Assembly (NCBI GenBank): GCA_025359785.1
Contig: JANYET010000066.1
Span: 186,001-250,000, forward strand
DNA: 64,000 bases
Origin: Alphaproteobacteria bacterium
GTDB lineage: Bacteria; Pseudomonadota; Alphaproteobacteria; Caulobacterales; Caulobacteraceae
Direction of reading: 5' to 3'
Part shown: positions 1 through 9,732 of the stretch, piece by piece
How positions within the stretch are numbered: the first letter of the stretch is position 1
How the letters are laid out: each line of letters begins with the position of its first letter
Made by a program: the position numbers and the translations under genes
The notes under the pieces: generated by a model
The model's database searches: none
Told to the model about the DNA's origin: nothing
The model's input: the letters and a program-made list of their open reading frames with translations, nothing else

Positions 1-2174
1 CCCTTCAGCGTCGGCGTGGCGGCGTCCGGTCCGACCGCCACCCGGTAGGCGCCGGCGTCGAGCGTCCAGCCGTGGCCGCGCCAGTCGGCCAGCATCCGCC
101 GCGGCGCGGTCACGCTCACGACGCGCGCCTCGCCGGGCCTGAGGCTCACCTTCGACCAGCCGATCAGCCGCTGCTGCGACCGCCTGGGCGCGGCGGTCAG
201 ATAGAGCTGCGGCGTGTCGGTCCCAGGGCGCTTACCCGTGTTGGTGACGGTGAAGCGCGCTGTCAGGGTCTTGCCGCCGGTGACCGTCAGGCCGGAGTAG
301 CGGAAGGCGGTGTAGGACAGTCCATAGCCGAACGGAAAAAGCGGCGTCGCCCCGGATTTGGCGAAGGCGCGATAGCCGACGTCGGAGCCCTCCGTGTACG
401 TTACATCGAACGGCTTGGCCGCCGACGGCGTCAGGGTCTCCACGATGTTCTGATCCGAGCCCGGCAGCACCGCGCGCGCAAACTGTTTCTCGCTGGCCGG
501 GAAGGTCATCGGCAGGCGGCCCTGCGGCCCCACCTCGCCGAACAACAACTTACCGATCGCCTCACCGCCGCGTCCGCCGGAATACCAGGCCTCCAGGATC
601 GCGCCGACGCCGCCCTGCCAGGGCATGGCGACCGGCCCGGCGGTTTCCAGCACCACCACGGTCTTCGGATTGGCCGCCGCCACCTGGGCGATCAGGGTGT
701 CCTGCGCTCCATCAAGCCTGGCGGCGATGTCCATGCCTTCCGTCGACCACTGGGTCGCGAAGACCACCACCACGTCGGCGGACCTGGCTAGCGCCACCGC
801 CGTCGCCAGGTCCGACCCATCGTTGAAGGTCACCACGGCCCCTGGCGCGCGCGCCTTGATCGCGGCCAATGGCGCGGACGGATGATAGACCTGCCCGCCG
901 CCCCATTGCGGGGCGCCCTTCGGCTTCGGGAACGCCACGGAGCCCAGCGGGATCACCTGCGAGGATCCACCGCCGGAGATCACGCCGACATCGGCATGCC
1001 CGCCGATCACCACGATCCGCTTCGCCGTCTTCATCAGCGGCAGCAGCCCGCTATCGTTCTTCAGCAGTACGATCGCCTGCTCCGCCGTCCGGCCGGCGAC
1101 CCGGCTGTCGGAGGCGGTGTCGAGGCCGCCGGCGACGACCGGATGGTCCACCACGCCCGCCGCGAACAGGCTCCGCAGATAGCGATGCGCCATCTCGCGG
1201 ACCCGCGCCGCCGCGATCTCGCCGCTCGCCACCGCCGCCTTCAGCGGCGCGTCGAAAAACACCTGCTTGTCGAGCTGTTGCCCGCTCTCCTGATCGAGCC
1301 CCGCCTTGGCCGCGGCCACGCCGTGCACGGCGCCCCAGTCGCTCATCACCCAGCCCGGATATTTCCAGTCGTTCCGCAGCACCTCGGTCAGCAGGAACCG
1401 GTTCTCGCAGGCATAGACCCCGCCGACCCGGTTGTAGGCGCACATCACCGAGCCTGGATGGCCGGTCTCAATGGCGATCTCGAAGGCCAGCAGGTCGCTC
1501 TCGCGGAACGCCGCCTCGTCGATCTGGCCGTCCAGCACCATGCGGCCGGTCTCCTGATCGTTCAGCGCGAAATGCTTCACCGTGGAGACGATGTGGTTCG
1601 ACTGGACGCCGGCGATCGCCGCCCCGTCCAGCGTGCCGGCCAGCAGCGGGTCCTCGCCGAAATATTCAAAATTCCGTCCGTTACGCGGATCGCGCAGCAG
1701 GTTCACCCCGCCGGCCAGCAGGACGTTGAAGCCCTTCTGGCGTGCCTGCTTGCCGATCATCGCGCCGGCGGCGAAGGCAGCCTTCGCGTCCCAGGTCGCG
1801 GCCAGGGCCACGCCGGAGGGCAGCGCGGTGGCGTCATCGTCCTTGCGGCCGGCGTTGGCGACGCCGAGGCTGGCGTCGCTCTCGGTCAGCTCGGGGATGC
1901 CGAGCTCGGGGATGCCTGGAAAATAGCCCGCCGAGATCAGCACATGGGCGGGCTTCCTCGGTCCCATGAACACCGGCATCGACCCATGCAGCAGGGCGAT
2001 CTGCTGGTCGAGGCTGAGCCTGTCCAGCACCAGGTCCGCGCGCCGGTCTGGGCCGAGCCTGGGGTTCGCCCACGGCTGGACCGCCACCGCCTTTGGCGCC
2101 GCGCTCGCCAGCCCCGGCAACGCCAGCACCAGCGCCGCCGCGCAGACGCCCGCCTTCAGATTCCGCCCCACCAT
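1..2174 (-). CDS. GH3 family beta-glucosidase, C-terminus truncated by window edge
   Basis: Reverse-strand translation from ATG at 2174 (MVGRNLKAGVCAAALVLALPGLASA...) gives GH3 motifs: NLLRDPRNGRNFEYFGEDP, VKHFALNDQE, GWVMSDWGAVHG, LPFPFGYGLSYTAF-like C-terminal region. Missing from the ORF track because there is no stop in the window. Confidence 0.9.
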   Translation of the reverse strand, partial: MVGRNLKAGVCAAALVLALPGLASAAPKAVAVQPWANPRLGPDRRADLVLDRLSLDQQIALLHGSMPVFMGPRKPAHVLISAGYFPGIPELGIPELTESDASLGVANAGRKDDDATALPSGVALAATWDAKAAFAAGAMIGKQARQKGFNVLLAGGVNLLRDPRNGRNFEYFGEDPLLAGTLDGAAIAGVQSNHIVSTVKHFALNDQETGRMVLDGQIDEAAFRESDLLAFEIAIETGHPGSVMCAYNRVGGVYACENRFLLTEVLRNDWKYPGWVMSDWGAVHGVAAAKAGLDQESGQQLDKQVFFDAPLKAAVASGEIAAARVREMAHRYLRSLFAAGVVDHPVVAGGLDTASDSRVAGRTAEQAIVLLKNDSGLLPLMKTAKRIVVIGGHADVGVISGGGSSQVIPLGSVAFPKPKGAPQWGGGQVYHPSAPLAAIKARAPGAVVTFNDGSDLATAVALARSADVVVVFATQWSTEGMDIAARLDGAQDTLIAQVAAANPKTVVVLETAGPVAMPWQGGVGAILEAWYSGGRGGEAIGKLLFGEVGPQGRLPMTFPASEKQFARAVLPGSDQNIVETLTPSAAKPFDVTYTEGSDVGYRAFAKSGATPLFPFGYGLSYTAFRYSGLTVTGGKTLTARFTVTNTGKRPGTDTPQLYLTAAPRRSQQRLIGWSKVSLRPGEARVVSVTAPRRMLADWRGHGWTLDAGAYRVAVGPDAATPTLK

Positions 2175-2326
2175 CGCACCCTCCGCATCTCTTGTTGGCG
2201 TCACGCTAGACCAAGCCCGGCGGGCCTGACAGCCCGCCGCCGAAATCCGGTCTAGAGTGAAGGTCTTGCGGCGTAGGCCCGACCGGGCGCACCCTCTCCG
2301 GCAATAGGGAAATAGGGGAGGTATCG

Positions 2327-2788
2327 ATGCGTACTGTGATCCTGGCCGCCGGTCTGTTCGCCGCTCTCGGCCTTTCAGCCTGTGGCGAGTCCAAGACCGA
2401 CACCGCCGCCGCGCCCGCGGCCCCGGCCGCGCCGAAGTATGCCGGCCGTTCGCAGACCATGTATGCGGGCGAGGAGATGGTCGACAAGGTCGATAGCGCC
2501 AGCATCAAGGTCGGCAAGGCCGGCGTGCTCGACATGCAGGCCGCGGGGTCCGTGACATCGGCCGGCTACACCAAGTCGGGCTTCCTGCCGCGCATCAATG
2601 CCGGCCCGCCGAAGGACGGCGTCTATGAGGTGGACGTCGTCGCCGAAAAACCGGCCACCGCCGGGGCTGCCGCCGCCACGCCGATCGCGGTGAAGGGCGC
2701 CTGGTCGCCCTATCCCGCCGACCACCTGAAGGGTGTGAAGTTCATCGGCAAGACCAACTCGGTCACCGCGATGCTGCCGGCCGGCTAG
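2327..2788 (+). CDS. Small predicted lipoprotein, unknown function
   Basis: ORF with signal peptide and lipobox (MRTVILAAGLFAALGLSACGES). Confidence 0.7.
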   Translation: MRTVILAAGLFAALGLSACGESKTDTAAAPAAPAAPKYAGRSQTMYAGEEMVDKVDSASIKVGKAGVLDMQAAGSVTSAGYTKSGFLPRINAGPPKDGVYEVDVVAEKPATAGAAAATPIAVKGAWSPYPADHLKGVKFIGKTNSVTAMLPAG

Positions 2789-2855
2789 AGCGTTTGCCGC
2801 CTGACTCGGATCAAGTCGGGCGGTCGGCAAGAGCGGCCAGCAGAAGTCTGGAGCC

Positions 2856-2878
2856 CCGTTTCGATTCGATCGAAACGG
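2856..2878. repeat. Perfect 10-bp inverted repeat with 3-nt loop (ccgtttcgat-tcg-atcgaaacgg), terminator-like or dispersed palindrome
   Basis: Read directly in the intergenic DNA between the lipoprotein gene and rutA; no T-tract follows. Confidence 0.6.
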
Positions 2879-3007
2879 CGAAGGGTCTAGACGCGGCCCG
2901 CGGCGGTTGACCTCGCGATTTGTCGGTTGCCATGCGGCGGGGCGGCGGGCCAGATGGCCGGCCGCGCCCCCGTCCTTGTCGGCGCCGCTCAAGAGGGTCC
3001 GCAGCCC

Positions 3008-4084
3008 ATGGACATCGGCGTCTTCATCCCGATCGGCAACAACGGCTGGCTGATCTCCGAGACCGCGCCGCAGTACATGCCGTCGTTCGCGCTCAACAAG
3101 ACCGTCGTCCAGGCGGCGGAGAGGTACGGCTTCGACTTCGCGCTCTCGATGATCAAGCTGCGCGGCTTTGGCGGCAAGACCGAGTTCTGGGAGCACAACC
3201 TTGAGAGCTTCACCCTCATGGCGGGGCTCGCCGCCGTCACCAGTAAGATCAAGATCTTCGCTACCGCCGCGACCCTGACCATGCCGGCGCCGATCGTCGC
3301 GCGCATGGCGTCGACCATCGATTCCATCGCCGGCCCGGGGCGCTTCGGCATCAACCTGATCACCGGCTGGCAGAAGGCCGAGTACGACCAGATGGGCCTG
3401 TGGCCCGGCGAGAGCCACTACAAGGATCGCTATAACTACCTGGCCGAATACGCGACCGTGCTGAAGGGCCTGATGGAAACCGGCCGCAGCGACTTCAAAG
3501 GCCAGTACCTGCGGATGGACGACTGTCGGGTCAGCCCCCGGCCGACCGACGTCAAGATCATCTGCGCCGGCTCGAGCGACGAGGGCCTGGCGTTCACCGC
3601 TCAGTATGCGGACTATTCCTTCGCGCTCGGCAAGGGAACCAACACACCGACCGCGTTCGCTCCGGTCAACGCCCGACTGGCCGCCGCCAAGGCCAAGACC
3701 GGCCGCGACGTAGGCTCCTACATCCTGTTCATGATCATCGCCGACGAGACGGACGAGGCGGCCATGGCCAAGTGGCGGCTCTACCGCGAGGGCGCGGACC
3801 AGGACGCGCTATCTTGGCTAACAAGCCAGGCCGCGCCCAACGCCCAGGGCGGGACCAGCAACACCAACACCACCCAGCTCGCCGCTCCGGAATCGGCGGT
3901 GAACCTCAACATGGGCACGCTGGTCGGGTCATATGACAGCGTGGCCCGCATGCTGGACGAGGTCGCGGGCGTTCCCGACACGGCCGGCGTCCTGCTGGTC
4001 TTCGACGACTTCGTAAAGGGCGTCGAGGACTTCGGAACCCGTATCCAGCCTAAGATGAAGAGCCGCGCCAATGTCAGTGCTTAG
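3008..4084 (+). CDS. rutA: Pyrimidine monooxygenase RutA (flavin-dependent, luciferase-like)
   Basis: [17 protein letters not shown]..., [22 protein letters not shown]; followed by rutB and rutC. Confidence 0.93.
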   Translation: MDIGVFIPIGNNGWLISETAPQYMPSFALNKTVVQAAERYGFDFALSMIKLRGFGGKTEFWEHNLESFTLMAGLAAVTSKIKIFATAATLTMPAPIVARMASTIDSIAGPGRFGINLITGWQKAEYDQMGLWPGESHYKDRYNYLAEYATVLKGLMETGRSDFKGQYLRMDDCRVSPRPTDVKIICAGSSDEGLAFTAQYADYSFALGKGTNTPTAFAPVNARLAAAKAKTGRDVGSYILFMIIADETDEAAMAKWRLYREGADQDALSWLTSQAAPNAQGGTSNTNTTQLAAPESAVNLNMGTLVGSYDSVARMLDEVAGVPDTAGVLLVFDDFVKGVEDFGTRIQPKMKSRANVSA

Positions 4085-4118
4085 CCTAACCTCCCGCCGT
4101 TTCACGGGGAGGTGAAGG

Positions 4119-4850
4119 ATGACGCATCCCACCGTCCCGCGCCCAACAGTTCCAAGACACGGCGCTGTCACCTTGCCGGCCCGCCCCGAGAACCTGCCGA
4201 TCAACCCGCACGAGACCGCGCTGATCGTCGTCGACATGCAGAACGCCTATGCCTCGCCAGGCGGCTATCTGGACCTGGCGGGCTTCGACATCGAAGGCTC
4301 TGCAGCCGTCATTGACCGCATCGCGCTGGCGATCGCGGCGGCGCGCAAGGCGGGCGTCCAGGTGGTGTTCTTCCAGAACGGTTGGGACGCGGAGTACGCC
4401 GAGGCCGGCGGCCCCGGCTCGCCCAACTGGTGGAAGTCCAATGCGCTGAAGACCATGCGCGAGAAGCCGGAGCTGGACGGGACCCTGCTCGCCAAGGGAG
4501 GCTGGGACTACGCCCTGGTCGACCAACTGACGCCCCAGCCCGGCGACATCGTCATCCCCAAGCCGCGCTATTCCGCCTTCTTCAACACCGCTCTCGATTC
4601 CATGCTCCGGGCACGGAACATCCGGACGTTGGCCTTTTGCGGCATCGCCACCAACGTCTGCGTGGAATCGACCCTGCGCGACGGCTACCACCTGGAATAT
4701 TTCGGGGTCCTGCTGGAGGACGCCACCCACCAGGCGGGGCCAGCCTTTCTACAGGAAGCCTCTGTCTACAATGTGGAGAGGTTCTTCGGCTGGGTGTCGA
4801 ACACCGCCGACTTCTGCGGCACGATCAGCCAGGCCCCGCCGGGCTCATAA
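4119..4850 (+). CDS. rutB: Ureidoacrylate amidohydrolase RutB (isochorismatase fold)
   Basis: [24 protein letters not shown]..., [29 protein letters not shown]; located in a rut cluster. Confidence 0.93.
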   Translation: MTHPTVPRPTVPRHGAVTLPARPENLPINPHETALIVVDMQNAYASPGGYLDLAGFDIEGSAAVIDRIALAIAAARKAGVQVVFFQNGWDAEYAEAGGPGSPNWWKSNALKTMREKPELDGTLLAKGGWDYALVDQLTPQPGDIVIPKPRYSAFFNTALDSMLRARNIRTLAFCGIATNVCVESTLRDGYHLEYFGVLLEDATHQAGPAFLQEASVYNVERFFGWVSNTADFCGTISQAPPGS

Positions 4851-4865
4851 CCAAGGAATTGCCCC

Positions 4866-5255
4866 ATGCCCAAGACCATCGTCCTGCCGCCCGGCACGCA
4901 GAAGCCGATCGCGCCATTCTCGCCCGGCACGCTGGCCGACGGAGTCGTCTACGTCTCCGGTACGCTGGCCTTCGATAAGGACAACAACGTCGCCCACGTC
5001 GGCGATGCCGAGGGCCAGACGCGGGCGGTCTTGGAGACCATCAAGTCGGTGATCGAGACGGCCGGCGGGACGATGGATGACGTCACCATGAACCACATCT
5101 TCCTGAAGGACTGGGCCGACTACGCCGCGCTCAACAAGGTCTATGCGGAGTATTTCCCGGGCGATAAGCCGGCCCGCTTCTGCATCCAGTGCGGCCTCGT
5201 GCGCCCTGACTTCCTGGTCGAGATCGCCTCCATCGCCCACATCGGCAAGCGCTAG
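4866..5255 (+). CDS. rutC: RutC (RidA/YjgF family)
   Basis: RidA family sequence ([44 protein letters not shown]...); directly after rutB. Confidence 0.9.
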   Translation: MPKTIVLPPGTQKPIAPFSPGTLADGVVYVSGTLAFDKDNNVAHVGDAEGQTRAVLETIKSVIETAGGTMDDVTMNHIFLKDWADYAALNKVYAEYFPGDKPARFCIQCGLVRPDFLVEIASIAHIGKR

Positions 5256-5259
5256 ATCC

Positions 5260-5859
5260 GTGGCGCCAACCCAAAACAACCGCACCGCCGACCACGACAT
5301 CGACCCGGTCTTCCTGAACCGCTGGTCGCCGCGGGCCTTCACCGGCGAGGCGATGCCGGACGCGGTGCTGATGCGCCTGTTCGAGGCGGCCCGCTGGGCG
5401 CCCTCGGCGCTCAACATCCAGCCCTGGCGGTTCGTCTACGCCCACCGCGGGACGCCCGAATGGACGCCGCTGTTCGACGCCCTGATGGAGATGAACCAGG
5501 CCTGGGTCGCCAAGGCTTCGGTCCTGGCCTTCTGCCTCTCCGACCGCTTCCGCCGCAAGCCGGGCGCGGAGCCTACCGCCAACCGCAGCCACAGCTTCGA
5601 CGCCGGCGCCGCCTGGGCCTGCCTCGCCCTGCAGGCCCACCACCTAGGCTGGGCCGCCCACGCCATGGGTGGCTTCCACGGCGACAAGGCCCATCTGGCG
5701 CTGGGCGCGAGCGAGGCCGACTACCGGGTTGAAGCCGCTATCGCCATCGGCCGACCGGCCGGCGCGGAAACGCTGCCGGAGGCCTACCGGGCGCGGGAGG
5801 TTCCGAGCGGACGCGAGCCGGTGGGGCGCTTTGTGTTTGAGGGGCGGATGGGAGCGTGA
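5260..5859 (+). CDS. Nitroreductase family protein
   Basis: RWSPRAFTGEAMPDAVLMRLFEAARWAPSALNIQPWRF...GG(F)HGDKAH; GTG start at 5260. Not the RutE subtype by eye. Confidence 0.85.
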   Translation: MAPTQNNRTADHDIDPVFLNRWSPRAFTGEAMPDAVLMRLFEAARWAPSALNIQPWRFVYAHRGTPEWTPLFDALMEMNQAWVAKASVLAFCLSDRFRRKPGAEPTANRSHSFDAGAAWACLALQAHHLGWAAHAMGGFHGDKAHLALGASEADYRVEAAIAIGRPAGAETLPEAYRAREVPSGREPVGRFVFEGRMGA

Positions 5860-5876
5860 CGCGGCGGCGGCTGTGC

Positions 5877-6881
5877 CTAACCGAATGACGGCGATTGCGC
5901 CGCCTTGGCCAGCGCCCCTGCGTAGTCCGGCGCGGGGATCGCCGCCGTGCGGATCCGGAAGCGGTTGTCCGGGGTGTTAGGCGCGTTGACCTGGCGGGTC
6001 GGCATGAAGCCGCGGTCGATACCGCCGGCCAGGGTCAGAACCACGTCCTGCCAGAACACCGGCTGGTTGAAATAGAAGCCGTGGGTCTTGGCGATCGCCA
6101 GATGGTCGGCGACCGACGGCAGGGCCTTGTCGAACAGCTCGCTGCAGTCGACCTCGCACATGCTGGCCGGCGCATCGTCCGGCAGGCCGACCCGACCCAT
6201 CCGCGCCGCCAGTTCCAGCCGCTTGGCGTTGGAAACGGCCAGCGCCTTGTCGTAGCGGTTGCAGTAGGCGGTCAACCGTCCCGCGTGCGCCGCGAAGGCC
6301 TTGGCGGTGGGCGTGTCGGCGGAGAACACCGTGGCGTCGACGTCGGCGGCCACCAGGATCAGCTGGCCCACCCGCCAATCCGGCGGCACGTCCTGATAGG
6401 ACCAGATGAACGCCTGCTGGACCACGAAACAGCCCATGGAGTGGGCCATGACATGCAGGTTGATCCGGCAGTTCTGGGTCTGGGCGTCGCGCAGCAGCGA
6501 GATGCCGGAGGTGACCAACGCGTTGGCCGCGAGCCGTGCGTGCTCGCGGTCCGACAGGTAGGCGAAGACCAGCCCCTTCGACGGCCAGTCGAAGCTGATG
6601 AACTGCCCCAGGAAGCCGTTGTCGGCCGCCGCCTTGGCCATCTTGTGGTGGGCCGCCACCGCTGACTGGAAGTCGACGTTGAACCCATGGACGAAGACGA
6701 TGATGTCCCCGTGGCGCGTGTCGTCCTCGGCCTTCGGGAACTGCGCGATGATCTGGGCTTCCCAGAGGGTCTTGGCGAGCTCCGTCTCCGCGCCGGTATC
6801 GTCGAGCTTCAGATAGCGGGCGGTTGGGCTCGGCGTATCGCCGCCGTCCTGCGTCCGCATGGTGATCATGTAGCTGGCCAT
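5877..6881 (-). CDS. Alpha/beta hydrolase (DUF900-like esterase)
   Basis: DIIVFVHGFNVDFQSAVAAHHKMAKA...SFDWPSKGLVFAYLSDREHARLAANAL...MAHSMG. Confidence 0.85.
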   Translation of the reverse strand: MASYMITMRTQDGGDTPSPTARYLKLDDTGAETELAKTLWEAQIIAQFPKAEDDTRHGDIIVFVHGFNVDFQSAVAAHHKMAKAAADNGFLGQFISFDWPSKGLVFAYLSDREHARLAANALVTSGISLLRDAQTQNCRINLHVMAHSMGCFVVQQAFIWSYQDVPPDWRVGQLILVAADVDATVFSADTPTAKAFAAHAGRLTAYCNRYDKALAVSNAKRLELAARMGRVGLPDDAPASMCEVDCSELFDKALPSVADHLAIAKTHGFYFNQPVFWQDVVLTLAGGIDRGFMPTRQVNAPNTPDNRFRIRTAAIPAPDYAGALAKAAQSPSFG

Positions 6882-7009
6882 GGCCTGTGCTCCCCCGCGC
6901 GAGCAACGCTAAGCCGCGCACGAAAGCGATGCAACCGAGGCGAGATCGGCGCCGATCGCCCCGGCGGCGCGGCCCCGGTCAGGGCCGGCCGCCGGGGGTG
7001 GTGGTCACA

Positions 7010-7528
7010 TCAGGCGGCGGTCTGCGCGCCAGCCAGGAAATCCATCTTGCCTAGCGGAACGCCTTGGTTGCGCAGCAGGGCATAGGCAGTGGTCACGTGG
7101 AACAGGAAGTTGGGCATCGAGAAGGTCAGCAGGAAGGTCTGCCCGATGAATTCCATCGTGCGGCCCGGGAAGGTCAGCACGATGGCGCGCTCTTCCTGGC
7201 CGTCCACCTGTTTGCGATCGATGGTCTCCAGGAAGGCGATGGTCTTGGCGATCCGTTCCTTCAGCTCCGGGAAGGTGGTCTCGGTGTCGGGCATCGGCGG
7301 CGGCTCGACGCCCGCCAGCCGCGCGCCGCCGGACTTGGCGCCGTCGCTGGCCAGCTGAATCTGGCGGGCGAAGTTGGCCATGCCGTGGCCCAGGCTCGCC
7401 TCGACGAACGTCGAGAGCGGCGCCTTCTGGTCGGTGGCGTAGGTCTCGGCCTTGTTCATGAAATGGCTGAGATTGCCCAGCATGCGGATGTAGACGGCGA
7501 TCGAGGCGTCGTAGAGCGAAAGGGACAA
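7010..7528 (-). CDS. DUF1993 family protein
   Basis: MSLSLYDASIAVYIRMLGNLSHFMNKAETYA...; TTG start inferred at 7528. Confidence 0.8.
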   Translation of the reverse strand: MSLSLYDASIAVYIRMLGNLSHFMNKAETYATDQKAPLSTFVEASLGHGMANFARQIQLASDGAKSGGARLAGVEPPPMPDTETTFPELKERIAKTIAFLETIDRKQVDGQEERAIVLTFPGRTMEFIGQTFLLTFSMPNFLFHVTTAYALLRNQGVPLGKMDFLAGAQTAA

Positions 7529-7620
7529 GGGCGTTTCTCCAATGGCAAGGCTGTCAGATAGTGCGCCCGGCCATCCACAGCCACCCGCCATTGACTCGAA
7601 GGTCACGAAGGTATCCGCCC

Positions 7621-8571
7621 ATGCGCCTGATCGACGCCGCCGAGGTCCGCGCGAACCTCACTTACGCGGTCTGTATTCCGGCGGTGCGCGCCGCGATGAT
7701 CGCGCTGTCGGCCGGCGAGACACGCCAGCTGCTGCGCTCGATCCTGCACTTCGACGACGGCCGCATGTTCGGGGTGATGCCCGGCGCCATGGGCGAGGCG
7801 GCGGCCTTCGGCGCCAAGGTGTTGAGCGTCTTTCCGCAGAACTTCGAGGTCGGCCGCCCGTCGCACCAGGGCGTCGTCCTGCTGTTCGATCCCGTCACCG
7901 GGGAGCTGTCCTGCGTCGCCGAGGCCCGCACCATCACCGGCATCCGCACGGCGGCCGCCAGCGCTGTCGCGACCGACGCGCTGGCTCGCCCCGACGCGCG
8001 GCGGCTGGCGCTGCTGGGCTATGGCGAACAGGCCGAAACGCACCTGGCCGCGATCGCAGAGGTTCGCGACCTGGAGAGCGTGACCGTCTGGGGCCGCTCG
8101 GCCGACCGGGCCCGGGCCTTCGCCGCTCGGGTCCAGCCCCACGCGAGCGTCCCGGTGCGCGTCGCCGCGACGGCTGAGGCCTGCGTCGCCGAGGCCGACA
8201 TCGTCTGCACGGTCACCGCGTCCGCCGAGCCGGTGCTGCAGGGCGCCTGGGTGCAGGCCGGGACGCACGTCAACCTGGTGGGCTCCAGCTTTCCGGGGCC
8301 GGCCGAGGCTGACAACGACCTGGTCGCCGGCTCACGGTTCATCGCCGACTACCGCGAGGGGATCCTGAAGCAGGGCGCCGAGTTCCTGCACGCCAAGGCC
8401 GCGGGCCTGGTGGGCGACGACCATGTGGTGGGCGAGATCGGCCAGGTGCTGTCTGGCGCCCTGCCCGGCCGCCAGTCGCCGGACCAGATCACCGTCTACA
8501 AATCCATCGGCCACATCGTGCAGGACCTGGCCAGCGTCCAGGCCCTGCTGGCGATCCCGCCCCAATCCTAG
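7621..8571 (+). CDS. Ornithine cyclodeaminase/mu-crystallin family protein
   Basis: MRLIDAAEVRANLTYAVCIPAVRAAM...GVMPGAMGE...RTAAASAVATDALARPDARRLALLGYGEQAETHLAAI. Confidence 0.87.
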   Translation: MRLIDAAEVRANLTYAVCIPAVRAAMIALSAGETRQLLRSILHFDDGRMFGVMPGAMGEAAAFGAKVLSVFPQNFEVGRPSHQGVVLLFDPVTGELSCVAEARTITGIRTAAASAVATDALARPDARRLALLGYGEQAETHLAAIAEVRDLESVTVWGRSADRARAFAARVQPHASVPVRVAATAEACVAEADIVCTVTASAEPVLQGAWVQAGTHVNLVGSSFPGPAEADNDLVAGSRFIADYREGILKQGAEFLHAKAAGLVGDDHVVGEIGQVLSGALPGRQSPDQITVYKSIGHIVQDLASVQALLAIPPQS

Positions 8572-8586
8572 CAAAAAAAAGGGGCG

Positions 8587-9732
8587 CTAACGCTGCGCGG
8601 CCAGCACCCGCAGGAAGTTGCCGCCCATGATCTTGGCGACCTCGGGCTCGCCCATCCCGTGCGCCAGCAGGGCCGCGGGGATCAGCGGCCAGTCGGCGTA
8701 GTCGGCGAAGACCGGCATGAAATTGGCGTCCATGTCGGTGCCGATGGCCACGTGGTCGACGCCGACCGCGTCCACCAGGCGCAGGATCGACTCGATCCAT
8801 TCGGCGACGGTCTTCTGGCCGATGCCGGAGGGAACGGAGCCCACGATACCGCCGTGGGTGGAGACCAGCCGGGCGTGCTCGACGCTGACCAGCCGCGGGT
8901 GATCGACGTCGGGACGTTTCAGGTTGGTGTGCGACAGCATCATCGGCCGGGTGGCGACCTCGACCGCATCGCGGGTGACGCCGAGCGAGGCGTGCGCCAG
9001 GTCGACGATGATCCCGGTCTTGTTCAGCTGCCTGACGATGTCGCGGCCGAGCGGCGTCAGACCGGGATAGCGCGGCGCCTGGGTCTGCGGGTCGCCGATC
9101 TGGTTGGGGTGGTAGTGGACGATGGTCACCGCGCGGACCCCGTCTGCATAGGCCGTTCGGATGCGGTCCAGCCGGTCTTCGATGAAGTCGCCGCCCTCCA
9201 CGGCGAACACCGCCGCGGTGCGCCCGACAGCCAGGGCGTTGGCGATATCGTGCGCGGTCCGGCCGGGTGCGGCGTCACCCTTGGCGACGAGGGCCTTCAG
9301 AACGCCGATCTGGCGCTGATAATCGGCCCAGGCCTCGCCCGGCTCAAACTCGCGGGCGGCCGCGAGACCGCCGGTCCGCGACGCCTCCAGCAGCACCGCG
9401 TCCGAGACGCAGTTGAAGAGCGCGGCGGTGACGTGACCCACGGCCATGTCGGCCAGCGCCTTGGCCTCGAACGGCGCGCCCATGGCCCGCGTGGTGGCGT
9501 TCTGTTTGGCCAGGCCGCGCAGGAAGAACCGGCCCGGATGGGCGTGGATGTCGACGCTAGGGTGCTTCAGTAAGAACGCCTGACCCGCCGCCATCTGCGC
9601 CTCGGTGAGCTTCAGCCCGGTGGCGCCGCCCTGCGGGTCGAAGATCTGTTTCTGCGCCCACGCTGGCCTGGCGCTGGCGGCGAGGCCCGCGCCGATCGCC
9701 CCCAGGAGGCGACGCCGTGAGAAGTTGCTCAA
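8587..9732 (-). CDS. Membrane dipeptidase (peptidase M19) with Tat-type leader
   Basis: MSNFSRRRLLGAIGAGLAAS leader; VDIHAHPG, DLAHAS, HTNLKRPDVDHPR, VGVDHVAIGTDMD. Confidence 0.88.
   Translation of the reverse strand: MSNFSRRRLLGAIGAGLAASARPAWAQKQIFDPQGGATGLKLTEAQMAAGQAFLLKHPSVDIHAHPGRFFLRGLAKQNATTRAMGAPFEAKALADMAVGHVTAALFNCVSDAVLLEASRTGGLAAAREFEPGEAWADYQRQIGVLKALVAKGDAAPGRTAHDIANALAVGRTAAVFAVEGGDFIEDRLDRIRTAYADGVRAVTIVHYHPNQIGDPQTQAPRYPGLTPLGRDIVRQLNKTGIIVDLAHASLGVTRDAVEVATRPMMLSHTNLKRPDVDHPRLVSVEHARLVSTHGGIVGSVPSGIGQKTVAEWIESILRLVDAVGVDHVAIGTDMDANFMPVFADYADWPLIPAALLAHGMGEPEVAKIMGGNFLRVLAAQR

Noticed and set aside
2790-2890. Rho-independent terminator after the lipoprotein gene
   Set aside because: Good hairpins but no T-tract; reported only as an inverted repeat.
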